Source: Bacillota bacterium
GTDB lineage: Bacteria > Bacillota > Clostridia > Peptostreptococcales > Anaerovoracaceae
Length of the DNA: 44,103 nt
NCBI GenBank assembly: GCA_019420305.1
Contig: JAHZHL010000018.1
Coordinates: forward strand, 1 to 44,103
Direction: 5' to 3'
Each line of letters starts with the position of its first letter. Position 1 is the first letter of the stretch. The notes under the pieces are model-generated. The model was not told the DNA's origin, did not search any database, and saw only the letters and a list, made by a program, of their open reading frames with translations. Below, piece after piece: positions 14,907-23,247 of this stretch. A program made the translations under genes and the position numbers.

Positions 14907-16430
14907 ATGAACGTATGCAAACGGGCAATCGCCATTGTTTCTCTGCTTGCGCTGCTCCTCACACTAAGCGCCTGCGGCAGCCAGGAAGAGATTTACGGTA
15001 AAATCGCGAAAATCGGCGACGGCAGCATTGTAATCAGCAACGGTACTTATGATCCTTCCGCGCAGTCTGATGGCGCGGCTTCCGGCTTTTATTCCGACGG
15101 AAGCCAGTCCTCTTATTCCCTCGCGGAAGAAATTGATACTGCCGGACTGCCTGAAAATGCGATTGTAAAGCTGACACTTTCCGATCACATCGTTACTGCG
15201 GTTGAGACATTGGAAACGAAAAAAGTCTCCGGAGAAGCCGAAGCGGAAGAAACGCCTCAGCGCTCCAGTCTATCCGCGGTATATGTGGTGGATGGTCAAA
15301 AAAAAGATTCTTCGAACGAAAGTTACAATTCAAGTCAACCCAACATTGATACCATCCTTGTCAAAAACAAGGGTACATTTAATATGCGCGGCGGAATGCT
15401 TACAAAGTCAGGGAATACGACTAACGAAAATAAGAGCGAGGATTATGGCCTGAACGCGCTTTTTACCGCGTCCGGCGGAAGCATCGCAACCTTGCACAAT
15501 ACGCAGTTTACTTCCAGCGGAGATGGAGCGAACGCTGTTTTTGCAACAGGAAAAGGTACCAACATTACAGCAGATGCGTTTGATATCTATACGTCCGGCT
15601 ATTCTTCCAGTGGTTTTGAAGTAACACAGGGCGGTGTGATTGAAGCGTCAGACGGAGAAATTACAACAAAAGGCACATACAGCGCTCCTCTCGCAGTCGG
15701 ATCGGGTGGCAGTTCCATACAGATTTCCGAAACTGAAATTTTAGCCAGCGGACGCCGCAGTCCCTGCATCTTTTCATCCGGTTCTATGACAGCGTCAGCT
15801 TTAACCGGAACCGCCTCGAATAGTCCCATCGCAGTTCTTGACTGCGGTTCTAAGCTCACCCTTGATGACTGCCTTCTTCTTGGCGGTGGCAGCCATGGGA
15901 TTATGCTGTACCCCCAGCCATCTTCCGCTAAGACGAAAAAAGCAACGCTGAAAGTAAAGGATTCCAAGCTGACCTCTACTGCAAAGGGCTCGATGTTCTA
16001 TGTATCCGGCCTGAACGCGTCAGTGGCGCTTGAAAATTCATCCCTTTATTATGATGGCCGAACGCTTGCCGAGATTCGCTCTGGCAGCCACTTGGCTCTG
16101 AAGGGGAGTAATCAGTATCTGAAAGGTCGCATAAAATGCAGCAAAGACAGTTCTGCCACGCTGAATCTTACCAATGGGAGCTACTATAAAGGCGCCATCA
16201 ATACAAACGGCGCTTCGGATTCAGTTTCTATCACGCTTGATCGGAGCAGTTCATGGAATGTCGCAAACGACAGCTATCTCTGTTCCATCTCAAACCGGAA
16301 TACCCGTTGCAGCAATATCCGCTCGAACGGGCATACCGTTTACTATAATAGCAGCCATCCCTCCAACGCTTGGCTCGGAGGGAAGACAATCACCCTGCCG
16401 GGCGGTGGAAAACTGGCGCCCGCGTCTTAA
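14907..16430 (+). CDS. Putative beta-helix surface lipoprotein, function unknown
   Basis: A 507-aa protein with a lipoprotein signal: MNVCKR, a hydrophobic stretch, then LTLSACGS, a lipobox with the acylated Cys at about residue 23. The following 100 residues (GKIAKIGDGSIVISNG) look like a small beta-domain. From about residue 140 the sequence is made of short strands and turns rich in Ser, Thr, Gly and Asn (for example GTFNMRGGML, GGSIATLHNTQF, GGVIEASDGEI, GSKLTLDDCLL), the layout of a right-handed parallel beta-helix such as pectate-lyase-like or adhesin domains. No catalytic motif is seen. It probably sits on the outer face of the membrane or wall. Base use is more AT-rich and Ser/Thr-biased than in neighbouring genes. 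Confidence 0.75.
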   Translation: MNVCKRAIAIVSLLALLLTLSACGSQEEIYGKIAKIGDGSIVISNGTYDPSAQSDGAASGFYSDGSQSSYSLAEEIDTAGLPENAIVKLTLSDHIVTAVETLETKKVSGEAEAEETPQRSSLSAVYVVDGQKKDSSNESYNSSQPNIDTILVKNKGTFNMRGGMLTKSGNTTNENKSEDYGLNALFTASGGSIATLHNTQFTSSGDGANAVFATGKGTNITADAFDIYTSGYSSSGFEVTQGGVIEASDGEITTKGTYSAPLAVGSGGSSIQISETEILASGRRSPCIFSSGSMTASALTGTASNSPIAVLDCGSKLTLDDCLLLGGGSHGIMLYPQPSSAKTKKATLKVKDSKLTSTAKGSMFYVSGLNASVALENSSLYYDGRTLAEIRSGSHLALKGSNQYLKGRIKCSKDSSATLNLTNGSYYKGAINTNGASDSVSITLDRSSSWNVANDSYLCSISNRNTRCSNIRSNGHTVYYNSSHPSNAWLGGKTITLPGGGKLAPAS

Positions 16431-16473
16431 CTAGTCCATATCGTCTCCTCTTTCCATTGTGGAAAAAGGTGCC

Positions 16474-16505
16474 AAAAGAACAGCCTCACGGCTGTTCTTT
16501 TTTTG
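16474..16505. terminator. Bidirectional terminator between lipoprotein and hisD-like genes
   Basis: A perfect 12-bp stem (16474-16485 with 16490-16501), 4-nt loop, T-run on the plus strand and A-rich start giving T's on the minus strand. Both flanking genes end into it. Confidence 0.9.
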
Positions 16506-16510
16506 CGAAA

Positions 16511-17791
16511 TTATCTATCTGCTTTTTCCATTCGGATTTCCGCCGCCCTGGCGTGGCCGATCAGACCTTCCCCTCTGGCAAGACGTGAAACCAGCGGAGC
16601 AATTTCCCGCATAGCTTTTTTTGACATACTCTGGTACGTGCAGATCTTCAGAAACGTTCCGACCCACACTCCTCCCGTATATCGAGCCGCCCCCAAAGTC
16701 GGAAGTGTATGGTTGGTTCCCGAAGCATAGTCGCCGAAAACTTCCGCGGTATTTCCGCCGATAAACAGCGATCCATAGTTGAAAAGACTTTCTGTCACTT
16801 CCTCAAGCCGCTCGTCCGCGACATTGACTTCCAGATGTTCCGGAGCGTATTCATTGGCGTAGGCCACCGCTTCCCGCAGATCCTCCGCGAGCAGAATTTC
16901 ACCAAAATCGTTCCAGGAACTTCTCGCGATTTCCTCTGTGTCCAGTTCCGTCAGCTGCCGTTCTACCGCATTTTGAATTTCGATTCCCAGCGATTCATCC
17001 GTGGTAACTACAATGCCCTTCGCCTCGCGATCATGTTCGGACTGAGCCAGCAGATCTGCCGCGATGATTTCGGGATCCGCTTCTCCATCCGCAATAACCA
17101 ATACCTCGCTGGGGCCTGCTACAAAATCAATGCCTACTTTTCCGTAGCACTGCCGCTTCGCCTCGGTCACATAACTGTTTCCGGGTCCTACAATCAGATT
17201 TACCGGCCGTATTTGTTCCGTCCCGTAGGAAAATGCCGCAATCGCCTGTGCACCGCCCAAAGCGTAGATTTCCTGTATTCCCGCGAGATCCATCGCCACC
17301 AGTGTTTTCGGATGGATTTTTTCGGTTCCTTTTATCACCGGCGAACAGGCTGTGATTCTCTTTACACCTGCCACCTTTGCCGGAATCCCAAGCATAAGCG
17401 CCGTGGAATAAAGGGGGTAGCCTCCTCCCGGCACGTAACAGCAGCAGGATTCGACCGGAATGACCTTGTGCCCTAAAAAAATTCCCTCAGCCGGTGACAC
17501 ATCCTTCAATTCTCCTATCGTCTCTCTCTGCGCTTTCGCAAAAATTTCGATATTGAGCGCCGCCGCCCGGATATCCTCAATTTCCTGTTCCGATACCTGT
17601 GAATACGCTTCTCTTATTTCCTCCTGCGAGATACGCAGCTGCGCTCTCCCACACTGGTCAAAATTCCGGTTATACGCAATCAGAGCTTCATCCCCGCGCG
17701 CAATCACCTGCTGTATGATATCACTAACCGCTGCCTGCAGTCTGCCGCGATCCGCTTCTGTCCTTTGTTTGGATGCCTTCAATTCTTTCAA
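16511..17791 (-). CDS. hisD: HisD-family zinc-dependent alcohol dehydrogenase (histidinol dehydrogenase-like)
   Basis: A 426-aa protein of the histidinol dehydrogenase family, NAD- and zinc-dependent. Conserved residues are present: zinc ligands Q250 and H253 (LAQSEHD), D354 (FGDYASGTNH) and H413 (GLIGHAR), and the catalytic pair E318-H319 in EYAPEHLEV. PGGGYPLYST and GPGNSYVTEAKR form the NAD site. No other his gene is present. The segment NHTLPTLGAARYTGGVWVGTF differs from biosynthetic HisD (usually followed by FSSGLSV) and resembles HisD-like enzymes such as sulfopropanediol 3-dehydrogenase HpsN. It may therefore oxidise another alcohol; family certain, substrate not. Confidence 0.85.
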   Translation of the reverse strand: MKELKASKQRTEADRGRLQAAVSDIIQQVIARGDEALIAYNRNFDQCGRAQLRISQEEIREAYSQVSEQEIEDIRAAALNIEIFAKAQRETIGELKDVSPAEGIFLGHKVIPVESCCCYVPGGGYPLYSTALMLGIPAKVAGVKRITACSPVIKGTEKIHPKTLVAMDLAGIQEIYALGGAQAIAAFSYGTEQIRPVNLIVGPGNSYVTEAKRQCYGKVGIDFVAGPSEVLVIADGEADPEIIAADLLAQSEHDREAKGIVVTTDESLGIEIQNAVERQLTELDTEEIARSSWNDFGEILLAEDLREAVAYANEYAPEHLEVNVADERLEEVTESLFNYGSLFIGGNTAEVFGDYASGTNHTLPTLGAARYTGGVWVGTFLKICTYQSMSKKAMREIAPLVSRLARGEGLIGHARAAEIRMEKADR

Positions 17792-17823
17792 GCTACCCGC
17801 CTCCTTCTTTTTTGCTTTACTAT

Positions 17824-17852
17824 AATATAGTATTAAATCAATTTTCCGTCAA
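17824..17852 (-). promoter_or_regulatory. Promoter of the hisD-like gene
   Basis: Minus strand TTGACG (17847-17852), 17-bp spacer, TATATT (17824-17829), within a small AT palindrome. The gene start lies about 30 bp downstream. Confidence 0.65.
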
Positions 17853-17894
17853 CCCGCCTTTTATAGAAACATTGTGAACATCGAGGATCTCGCG

Positions 17895-18206
17895 CTAGAA
17901 AAAAGCCGCCATTGCCTGCTCGACTGCGAAAACCGTTACACACGCGACTGCCGCCACCGGCAGTAACCCTTTCCCCCGCAGCGCCATAAATACCGCGGCG
18001 GCAAAGCCTGCGAGCGCCGCCGCGATCTCCGTTGTTGAAAAAAAGATCGCGGGAAACGTCATGGATGCCAATGCCGCATAAGGCACATAATATAAAAACG
18101 ACTTCAAAAACGTATTTTGAATTTCCCGATCCATCAGCACCAACGGAACCATCCGAATCAGATATGTCACTGCAGCCATTACAAATACATACATATAAAA
18201 ACTCAT
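17895..18206 (-). CDS. azlD: AzlD-type branched-chain amino acid export subunit
   Basis: A 103-aa membrane protein with about four hydrophobic segments and the AzlD start YMYVFVMAAVTYLIRMVPLVL; AzlD is the small partner of AzlC in the LIV-E exporter family. It overlaps the azlC stop by 4 bp (ATGA-type), so the subunits are made together. With AzlC it should carry leucine, isoleucine or valine analogues out of the cell, which fits a window rich in ilv and leu genes. Confidence 0.92.
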   Translation of the reverse strand: MSFYMYVFVMAAVTYLIRMVPLVLMDREIQNTFLKSFLYYVPYAALASMTFPAIFFSTTEIAAALAGFAAAVFMALRGKGLLPVAAVACVTVFAVEQAMAAFF

Positions 18207-18910
18207 AACTGCTCCGCCTCTTCTTTCACCGGATGAAATAAGGCTCCCGCCGCGGAAGCCAGAACAGTACAGATAACAATCGCGAGTCCGGGAGAAACCT
18301 CACTGAGACCCGGCGCCCAGTAAAGCACACAGCTGAATACGGCCGCCAGAAGAATGATAACGGCAACCGCGCTTTCTTTTTTGGCAGGCGGAATGATAAT
18401 CGCAAGAAACATTCCGTAGATCGCGATTCCCAGCGCGCTGCCCACCGCTTCGGGAAGCGCGGAACTCGCCGCGGCTCCGAAAAAAGTACCGCAAGTCCAG
18501 GAGGCGATACATACTGATATCACGCCGTAAATGTAATGTCTTCCAACCGTTCCTTCCTGTGTGCCTACCAACGCGAAAGCCTCATCGGTTATACCAAACG
18601 CGATTACAGCCCGCTGCGCCCTGTTAACAGAAGGTTCCAGCTTTTGAGACAGCGACAGGGACATCAGCGCATACCGGAGATTAATCACCAGCTGTGTAAG
18701 CGCCATTTCAAAATAGGGCGCGCCGGCAGCAATCACTGTCAGTCCCGCAAACTGCCCCGCTGAAGTCAAATTCGTAAAGGAAATCAAAGTTGCCCCTCCG
18801 ATTTCCAGGCCCGCCGAGACAGCCGCCATACCAAAGGTAAATCCTACCGCCAGATACCCCGCGCATATAGGAATCGCATCTTTCATTCCTCTCGCAATTT
18901 CCGTTCTCAT
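18203..18910 (-). CDS. azlC: AzlC-type branched-chain amino acid permease
   Basis: A 235-aa membrane protein with six to seven hydrophobic helices. GMKDAIPICAGYLAVGFTFGMAA at the start and the SAGQFAGLTVI and FGITDEAFAL segments are typical of AzlC. It forms the large subunit of a two-gene exporter with azlD. The ATG at 18910 is chosen over an in-frame GTG at 18922 because GAGAAG lies just ahead of it; the GTG would lie inside that region. It is divergent from the nitroreductase gene across a long inverted repeat. Confidence 0.9.
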   Translation of the reverse strand: MRTEIARGMKDAIPICAGYLAVGFTFGMAAVSAGLEIGGATLISFTNLTSAGQFAGLTVIAAGAPYFEMALTQLVINLRYALMSLSLSQKLEPSVNRAQRAVIAFGITDEAFALVGTQEGTVGRHYIYGVISVCIASWTCGTFFGAAASSALPEAVGSALGIAIYGMFLAIIIPPAKKESAVAVIILLAAVFSCVLYWAPGLSEVSPGLAIVICTVLASAAGALFHPVKEEAEQL

Positions 18911-18945
18911 ACATCTTCTCACTTTCTTTTTCGTGCGCTACCATT

Positions 18946-18990
18946 TTATCATAGAAATCATATTCGCCCAAGCTTGAATTTCTATGATAA
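18946..18990. promoter_or_regulatory. 13-bp perfect dyad between azlC and nitroreductase genes
   Basis: TTATCATAGAAAT (18946-18958) and ATTTCTATGATAA (18978-18990) are perfect inverted copies 19 bp apart. A minus-strand promoter, TTGGGC-N17-TAAAAT, overlaps the left arm, so the dyad is a likely operator for azlCD and perhaps the divergent gene. Confidence 0.6.
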
Positions 18991-19026
18991 ATATGATATC
19001 GTTTTCACGAATAAATGGAGGTGAAC

Positions 19027-19752
19027 ATGAATATCGTACAGGCAATCGAACTGCGAAAATCTCGCAGAAGGTACCTTTCCGATCCGATCTCTCAAGAAAA
19101 AGCGGCTCTGCTGCACAGCAGAGTCGAGGAATACAATCTGCGCTCCGGACTGACAATCCGTTTTATGGAGCGAGGCGGCGGTTCTTTTTTCGGTGCGCTG
19201 AAAAGTTACGGACTCTTTAAAGGAGTACGTTCCCTTTTTATTATGAAAGGGCCCTCTGAGACCCCTCATCTCAGCGAAGCCGCCGGCTACTACGGTGAAT
19301 TTCTGGTACTGGAAGCAACCGCCCTGGGGCTTGGTACCTGCTGGGTCGGCACTACGTTCGAAAGTTCCGCAGTCCGCTGCAGCGCGAGAGAACGCCTGAT
19401 ATGCGTCATTACAGTCGGAAACATTCCTCCGGAAGAAAGCCTGAAGGAACATCTGATCTACAAAGCGATCCACCGGAAAAGCAAACCTGTGGAATCTTTT
19501 CTGCAGACGGATCGGGAAATTCCGGACTGGTTGCGAAAGGGATTAAAGTCGGTCCAAAAAGCGCCTTCTTTCCGCAATCTGCAAAGAGTAAAATTTATAT
19601 ATGAATCCGGAACGCTGCGCGCCACCGTTCCGGAAACCGGGAAGTTTGATCTGGTGGATCTGGGAATTGCCAAACTGCATTTTTCTCTGACCGCCGGAGG
19701 ACGTTTTGAGCCGGGAAATGGAGGCGTCTACATTCCTTCCCATAAGATATAA
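19027..19752 (+). CDS. Nitroreductase-fold protein (TM1586-like)
   Basis: About 241 aa. The N-terminus QAIELRKSRRRYLSDPI is the flavin-binding start of nitroreductases; YYGEFLVLEATALGLGTCWVG is the conserved core helix and turn near FMN. The C-terminal third, with DLGIAKLHFSLTAGG, shows a second copy-like segment as in the TM1586 subgroup, where one chain mimics a dimer. Substrate unknown. The ATG at 19027 is preferred because GGAGGTG precedes it and overlaps the earlier in-frame ATG at 19015. It is divergent from azlC. Confidence 0.82.
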   Translation: MNIVQAIELRKSRRRYLSDPISQEKAALLHSRVEEYNLRSGLTIRFMERGGGSFFGALKSYGLFKGVRSLFIMKGPSETPHLSEAAGYYGEFLVLEATALGLGTCWVGTTFESSAVRCSARERLICVITVGNIPPEESLKEHLIYKAIHRKSKPVESFLQTDREIPDWLRKGLKSVQKAPSFRNLQRVKFIYESGTLRATVPETGKFDLVDLGIAKLHFSLTAGGRFEPGNGGVYIPSHKI

Positions 19753-19777
19753 CCACCCGAAGCGTTCTTCAGATCCG

Positions 19778-19835
19778 AAAAACGGTCTTGCGCAGAGAAT
19801 CGTCCCTGATCGGTTCTCCACGCAGACCGTTTTTT
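19778..19835. terminator. Large bidirectional terminator
   Basis: Arms AAAAACGGTCT(T)GCG (19778-19792) and CGCAGACCGTTTTTT (19821-19835) with a one-base bulge, and an inner GAGAA/TTCTC stem. It separates the plus-strand nitroreductase from the minus-strand small-protein operon. Confidence 0.88.
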
Positions 19836-19855
19836 AAACATCCATCCATTCCTCT

Positions 19856-20035
19856 TTACACATCGTCCGAGTGTTTCTTCTGTTTTGCCGCAACCCGCAG
19901 TCCTGCTGTTATCCCAGCCAGAAACACAACAACCGCGGCAAGCCCTCCCATCTGCTTCTTCCAATCCGAATCGGCTCTTTTAGAAAAATCCTCTTTCGGA
20001 AAGCCATTCATACTTTTTGCGAATCCCAGTTTCAT
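19856..20035 (-). CDS. Small single-pass membrane protein (59 aa), unknown
   Basis: A 59-aa reading with a strong GGAGGG ribosome binding site 4-5 nt ahead of its ATG. The first 29 residues are polar and mixed-charge (MKLGFAKSMNGFPKED...), followed by one hydrophobic helix at about 31-50 (GGLAAVVVFLAGITAG) and a lysine-rich tail KQKKHSDDV. This predicts an anchored protein of the inner membrane. It is the last gene of a minus-strand trio, 40 bp after the ArsC-like gene, and ends just before a terminator. No family is recognised. Confidence 0.7.
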   Translation of the reverse strand: MKLGFAKSMNGFPKEDFSKRADSDWKKQMGGLAAVVVFLAGITAGLRVAAKQKKHSDDV

Positions 20036-20075
20036 AGATCCCTCCTTCGCGTTATCTCAGATCGACTTTTATCTG

Positions 20076-20423
20076 CTACAGCTTTTCCTGCCACTCAGCC
20101 TCTTTAAATCCGGTCAGAACCGTCTCCCCGTTGAGCACCAAGGGCCGCTTTACCAGCATCCCATCCGAAGCCAGCAGTTCCAGCTGTTCTTCTTCTGTCA
20201 TAGAGGGCAGGCGATCTTTCAGTTTCAGCTCTTTATACTTCATACCGCTGGTATTGAAAAACCGTTTCAACGGAAGTCCGCTTTTTTCGTATGCGTCTTT
20301 CAGCACTTCCATAGAAGGATTATTTTCCTTTATGTCAATCGCTTCATACTCTTTTCCCTGTTCATCCAGCCATTTAAGCGCTTTTTTACAAGTTGTGCAT
20401 TTGGGGTAGCAATAAACTTTCAC
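20076..20423 (-). CDS. ArsC/Spx-family thioredoxin-like protein
   Basis: A 115-aa protein of the arsenate reductase ArsC/Spx/YffB fold. It begins VKVYCYPKCTTCKKALKWLDEQG, carrying a CTTC redox pair as in Spx, and ends with LVKRPLVLNGE. Whether it reduces a substrate or binds RNA polymerase like Spx is not clear; the CxxC pair and the length leave both open. The start is a GTG at 20423, overlapping the TGA stop of the coiled-coil gene (GTGA), with AAGGAGG ahead of it. It is therefore coupled to that gene. Confidence 0.85.
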   Translation of the reverse strand: MKVYCYPKCTTCKKALKWLDEQGKEYEAIDIKENNPSMEVLKDAYEKSGLPLKRFFNTSGMKYKELKLKDRLPSMTEEEQLELLASDGMLVKRPLVLNGETVLTGFKEAEWQEKL

Positions 20424-21283
20424 GATTCGGTTTCCTCCTTCGTTTCCTGACTGCCGCATGAATCTTGTTCCTCTGTAGAATCCGTCTGTTCCATGTCCTT
20501 GATATTCTCAGATTCCTCTGCCGGCTCTTCCAACTCCGCCCATTCTTCCGACTCATGGGGCCGCGCATTCACCATCTCTTCCGACTCCTCGTCTGAAACA
20601 GTCTCTTCCTTCCGGCTCTCCGAAAACTCTTCCGCGTTTTTCAGCGCTTCACTTTCCTCCAGAAGTTCTGCAATATTCAACACAGGAACTTCCTCCCGCG
20701 CTTCTCCTGTATGCGGCAGACTCTCCATATCCGCCTGTACTTCCGCGATTTCTTCCGAAAGCTCCCCGCTTATTTCTGACGCGTCAGGTTCCCCCTCTAT
20801 CTGAGGCTCAACTTTCTTAGCGTCTTCTAAGACTTGTTCTACAACCGAGTTCAGCTCTTCTCTGGAACGATCATTCAAGTCATTCATCGCAACAAAGACA
20901 TTTTCATCCAACGTCTCCAGCGCGGATCGGAAATTCAGCTTCATGTTCAGAATATCTGCCCGCAGTTCCTTTTTTATCGTTCGCAGATCGATCCTTACAT
21001 TTTTCTGAAAGTCATCACCGGTTTCTAACGCCTTTATATCCATCTGAATATCTTCCTGAAACTCATCTGACTGCGTCTTAAAGTCTCTTTTCAGCTCTCC
21101 CAGCAGAGTATCCACCTGAGTCCTCATATCATCCAGATTGGTTTGTATTTCCTTTTCAATATGATCCATCTGCAGCCTCGTTTCTCTTTCCAATTCTGCA
21201 GTTTCATTCTCAATTTCAAGATTCGTATCTCTTATTTCGTCGTAATTCTTCGACAAAATCATGCCAAGCTCTTCAATGTCCAT
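20420..21283 (-). CDS. Acidic coiled-coil protein, unknown
   Basis: A 287-aa protein without membrane segments. Residues 1-165 are a long amphipathic helix with repeated E/Q/L heptads (EIRDTNLEIENETAELERET, then DDMRTQVDTLLGELK), so a coiled coil is likely. Residues 165-287 are very acidic, rich in Glu and Ser, and probably disordered. No enzyme motif is seen. The ATG at 21283 follows AAGAAGGAAG. It is the first gene of an operon with the ArsC/Spx-like and the 59-aa membrane protein genes; a structural or scaffold role is only a guess. Confidence 0.75.
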   Translation of the reverse strand: MDIEELGMILSKNYDEIRDTNLEIENETAELERETRLQMDHIEKEIQTNLDDMRTQVDTLLGELKRDFKTQSDEFQEDIQMDIKALETGDDFQKNVRIDLRTIKKELRADILNMKLNFRSALETLDENVFVAMNDLNDRSREELNSVVEQVLEDAKKVEPQIEGEPDASEISGELSEEIAEVQADMESLPHTGEAREEVPVLNIAELLEESEALKNAEEFSESRKEETVSDEESEEMVNARPHESEEWAELEEPAEESENIKDMEQTDSTEEQDSCGSQETKEETES

Positions 21284-21441
21284 GCTTCCTTCTTTCTCCC
21301 CCTTAGATATTACCATCCTATCACATTCTTAACTTTTACTCAATATCCTTTCAATATTTTTCCATCATATTCTTTTTTCGCGCTCCGCCGCGCTGTCCGT
21401 ACGAATCCCGCGCGCGCAGCGCCATTTACCTGAACACAAAA

Positions 21442-21483
21442 GAAAACACCGTGCATGATCTTTTTCGCCATGCAGGTGTTTTC
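21442..21483 (-). terminator. Terminator of the ilvBNCD operon
   Basis: Stem GAAAACACC...GGTGTTTTC with an additional TGCATG/CATGCA segment (one bulge), followed on the minus strand by TTTTCTTTTG. It lies 20 bp after the ilvD stop. Confidence 0.85.
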
Positions 21484-21502
21484 CTTACAGAGGGGAGATA
21501 GA

Positions 21503-23167
21503 TTATTCCATTACCGCGCCTTTATCCGCGGAAGAAACATTCCTCTGATATCTTGCCAGCCACCCGGACTTCGCGCCGAATTCCGGAGCTTTGTATGCCG
21601 CTTTTCTTTTCTCAAGCTCTTCATCGCTGACATTAACATTGATTTTCGAAGCCGGTATATCAATTTCAATGATATCCCCTTCTTCAATATAAGCGATATT
21701 TCCTCCGGCGGCAGCTTCCGGCGCCACATGGCCAATCGAAGCGCCTCTGCTGGCACCGCTGAATCTTCCGTCTGTAATCAGCGCGACTGTTTTATCCAGC
21801 TTCATTCCCGCAAGCGCGCTGGTAGGGTTGAGCATTTCCCGCATTCCCGGTCCGCCCTTCGGCCCTTCATAGCGAATAACCACTACGTCTCCATCTACAA
21901 TCTTTCCACCGTAAATCGCCTCGATGGCTTCTTCTTCACAGTTAAACACTCTGGCAGGGCCTGAGTGGGTCAGCATCTCCGGAGCTACCGCGCTTCTTTT
22001 TACGACACAGCCGTTCCTTGCGATATTTCCCCACAGAATAGCGATTCCGCCGGTTTCACTGTATGGATCGTCAACCGGACGGATAATGGAATGATCCTTT
22101 ACATAGGCTCCTTCCATATTTTCACCTACCGTTTTCCCGGAAGCCGTAATCAGGCTTTTGTCAATCAGTCCTTTTTTGTCCAGTTCACTGAACACAGCCA
22201 TCAGACCGCCTGCCCGGTTTAAATCGTGCATGTGCGTTCCTCCTGCCGGAGCCAGATGGCACAAATTCGGGACTTTACTGCTGAACTCGTTGAAAATATT
22301 CAGATTCAATTCCACGCCTGCTTCATTAGCGATCGCCAGGAGATGGAGCACGCTGTTGGAGGAACATCCCAGCGCCATATCACAGGCCAGCGCGTTTTTT
22401 ATGGACTTTTCGTTGATAATATCTCTGGCAGTGATATTCTTTTCCACCAGATTCATAATTGCCATTCCCGCATGCTTCGCCAGACGGATTCTGCCGCTTT
22501 CCACCGCTGGTATCGTCCCGTTCCCCGGAAGAGCGATCCCGATGGCTTCACACAGACAGTTCATGCTGTTTGCCGTATACATACCGGAACACGAACCACA
22601 TCCCGGGCATGTGTTTTGTTCGAATTCTTCCAGCTGTTCATCGTCGATCAGATCCGCCTTTCGCGCCCCTACCGCTTCAAACATTTTGGAAAGGCTGGTT
22701 TCTTCTCCGTCCACAAGACCGGACATCATCGGTCCTCCGGAGCATACCACAGCCGGAATATCCATTCTTACCGCAGCCATCACCATACCGGGTACAATCT
22801 TGTCACAGTTGGGAACCAGCACAGCGCCATCCAGAGCATGCGCCATAATCATAGTTTCCACACTGTCCGCGATCAGCTCTCTGCTCGCCAGGCTGTACTT
22901 CATTCCGATATGTCCCATCGCGATTCCGTCGCAGACCCCGATCGCCGGAATTTCAATCGGCGTTCCGCCTGCCATACGGACTCCAGCCTTAACCGCTTCC
23001 GCCACCTTATCCAGATGCATATGTCCGGGAACAATTTCACTTTTCGCCGAAACCACACCGATCAGCGGCCGATCCAGTTCTTCCTTCGTATATCCCATGG
23101 CGTAAAATAAACTCCGCATAGGTGCTTTTTCCACGCCCTGAGTCACCTTCGCACTTCTCAATGCCAT
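21503..23167 (-). CDS. ilvD: Dihydroxy-acid dehydratase
   Basis: A 554-aa enzyme, full length, which dehydrates 2,3-dihydroxy-3-methyl acids to the 2-oxo acids of valine and isoleucine synthesis. The cluster cysteines lie in NCDKIVPG and CPGCGSCSGMYTANSMNCL; GRFSGASRGASIGHVAPEA is the conserved substrate-side segment. The ATG at 23167 follows AAAGGAG; an in-frame ATG at 23215 would add an unconserved leader. It is the last gene of ilvB-ilvN-ilvC-ilvD but is separated from ilvC by 421 bp holding three repeats, while the other genes are packed. Confidence 0.97.
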   Translation of the reverse strand: MALRSAKVTQGVEKAPMRSLFYAMGYTKEELDRPLIGVVSAKSEIVPGHMHLDKVAEAVKAGVRMAGGTPIEIPAIGVCDGIAMGHIGMKYSLASRELIADSVETMIMAHALDGAVLVPNCDKIVPGMVMAAVRMDIPAVVCSGGPMMSGLVDGEETSLSKMFEAVGARKADLIDDEQLEEFEQNTCPGCGSCSGMYTANSMNCLCEAIGIALPGNGTIPAVESGRIRLAKHAGMAIMNLVEKNITARDIINEKSIKNALACDMALGCSSNSVLHLLAIANEAGVELNLNIFNEFSSKVPNLCHLAPAGGTHMHDLNRAGGLMAVFSELDKKGLIDKSLITASGKTVGENMEGAYVKDHSIIRPVDDPYSETGGIAILWGNIARNGCVVKRSAVAPEMLTHSGPARVFNCEEEAIEAIYGGKIVDGDVVVIRYEGPKGGPGMREMLNPTSALAGMKLDKTVALITDGRFSGASRGASIGHVAPEAAAGGNIAYIEEGDIIEIDIPASKINVNVSDEELEKRKAAYKAPEFGAKSGWLARYQRNVSSADKGAVME

Positions 23168-23247
23168 AATACTCTCCTTTACACAGATGGGACCGATGCC
23201 CAGCACCCGTCCCATCTAATACCTTTCATCTGTTTTCTCCCGTTCCT

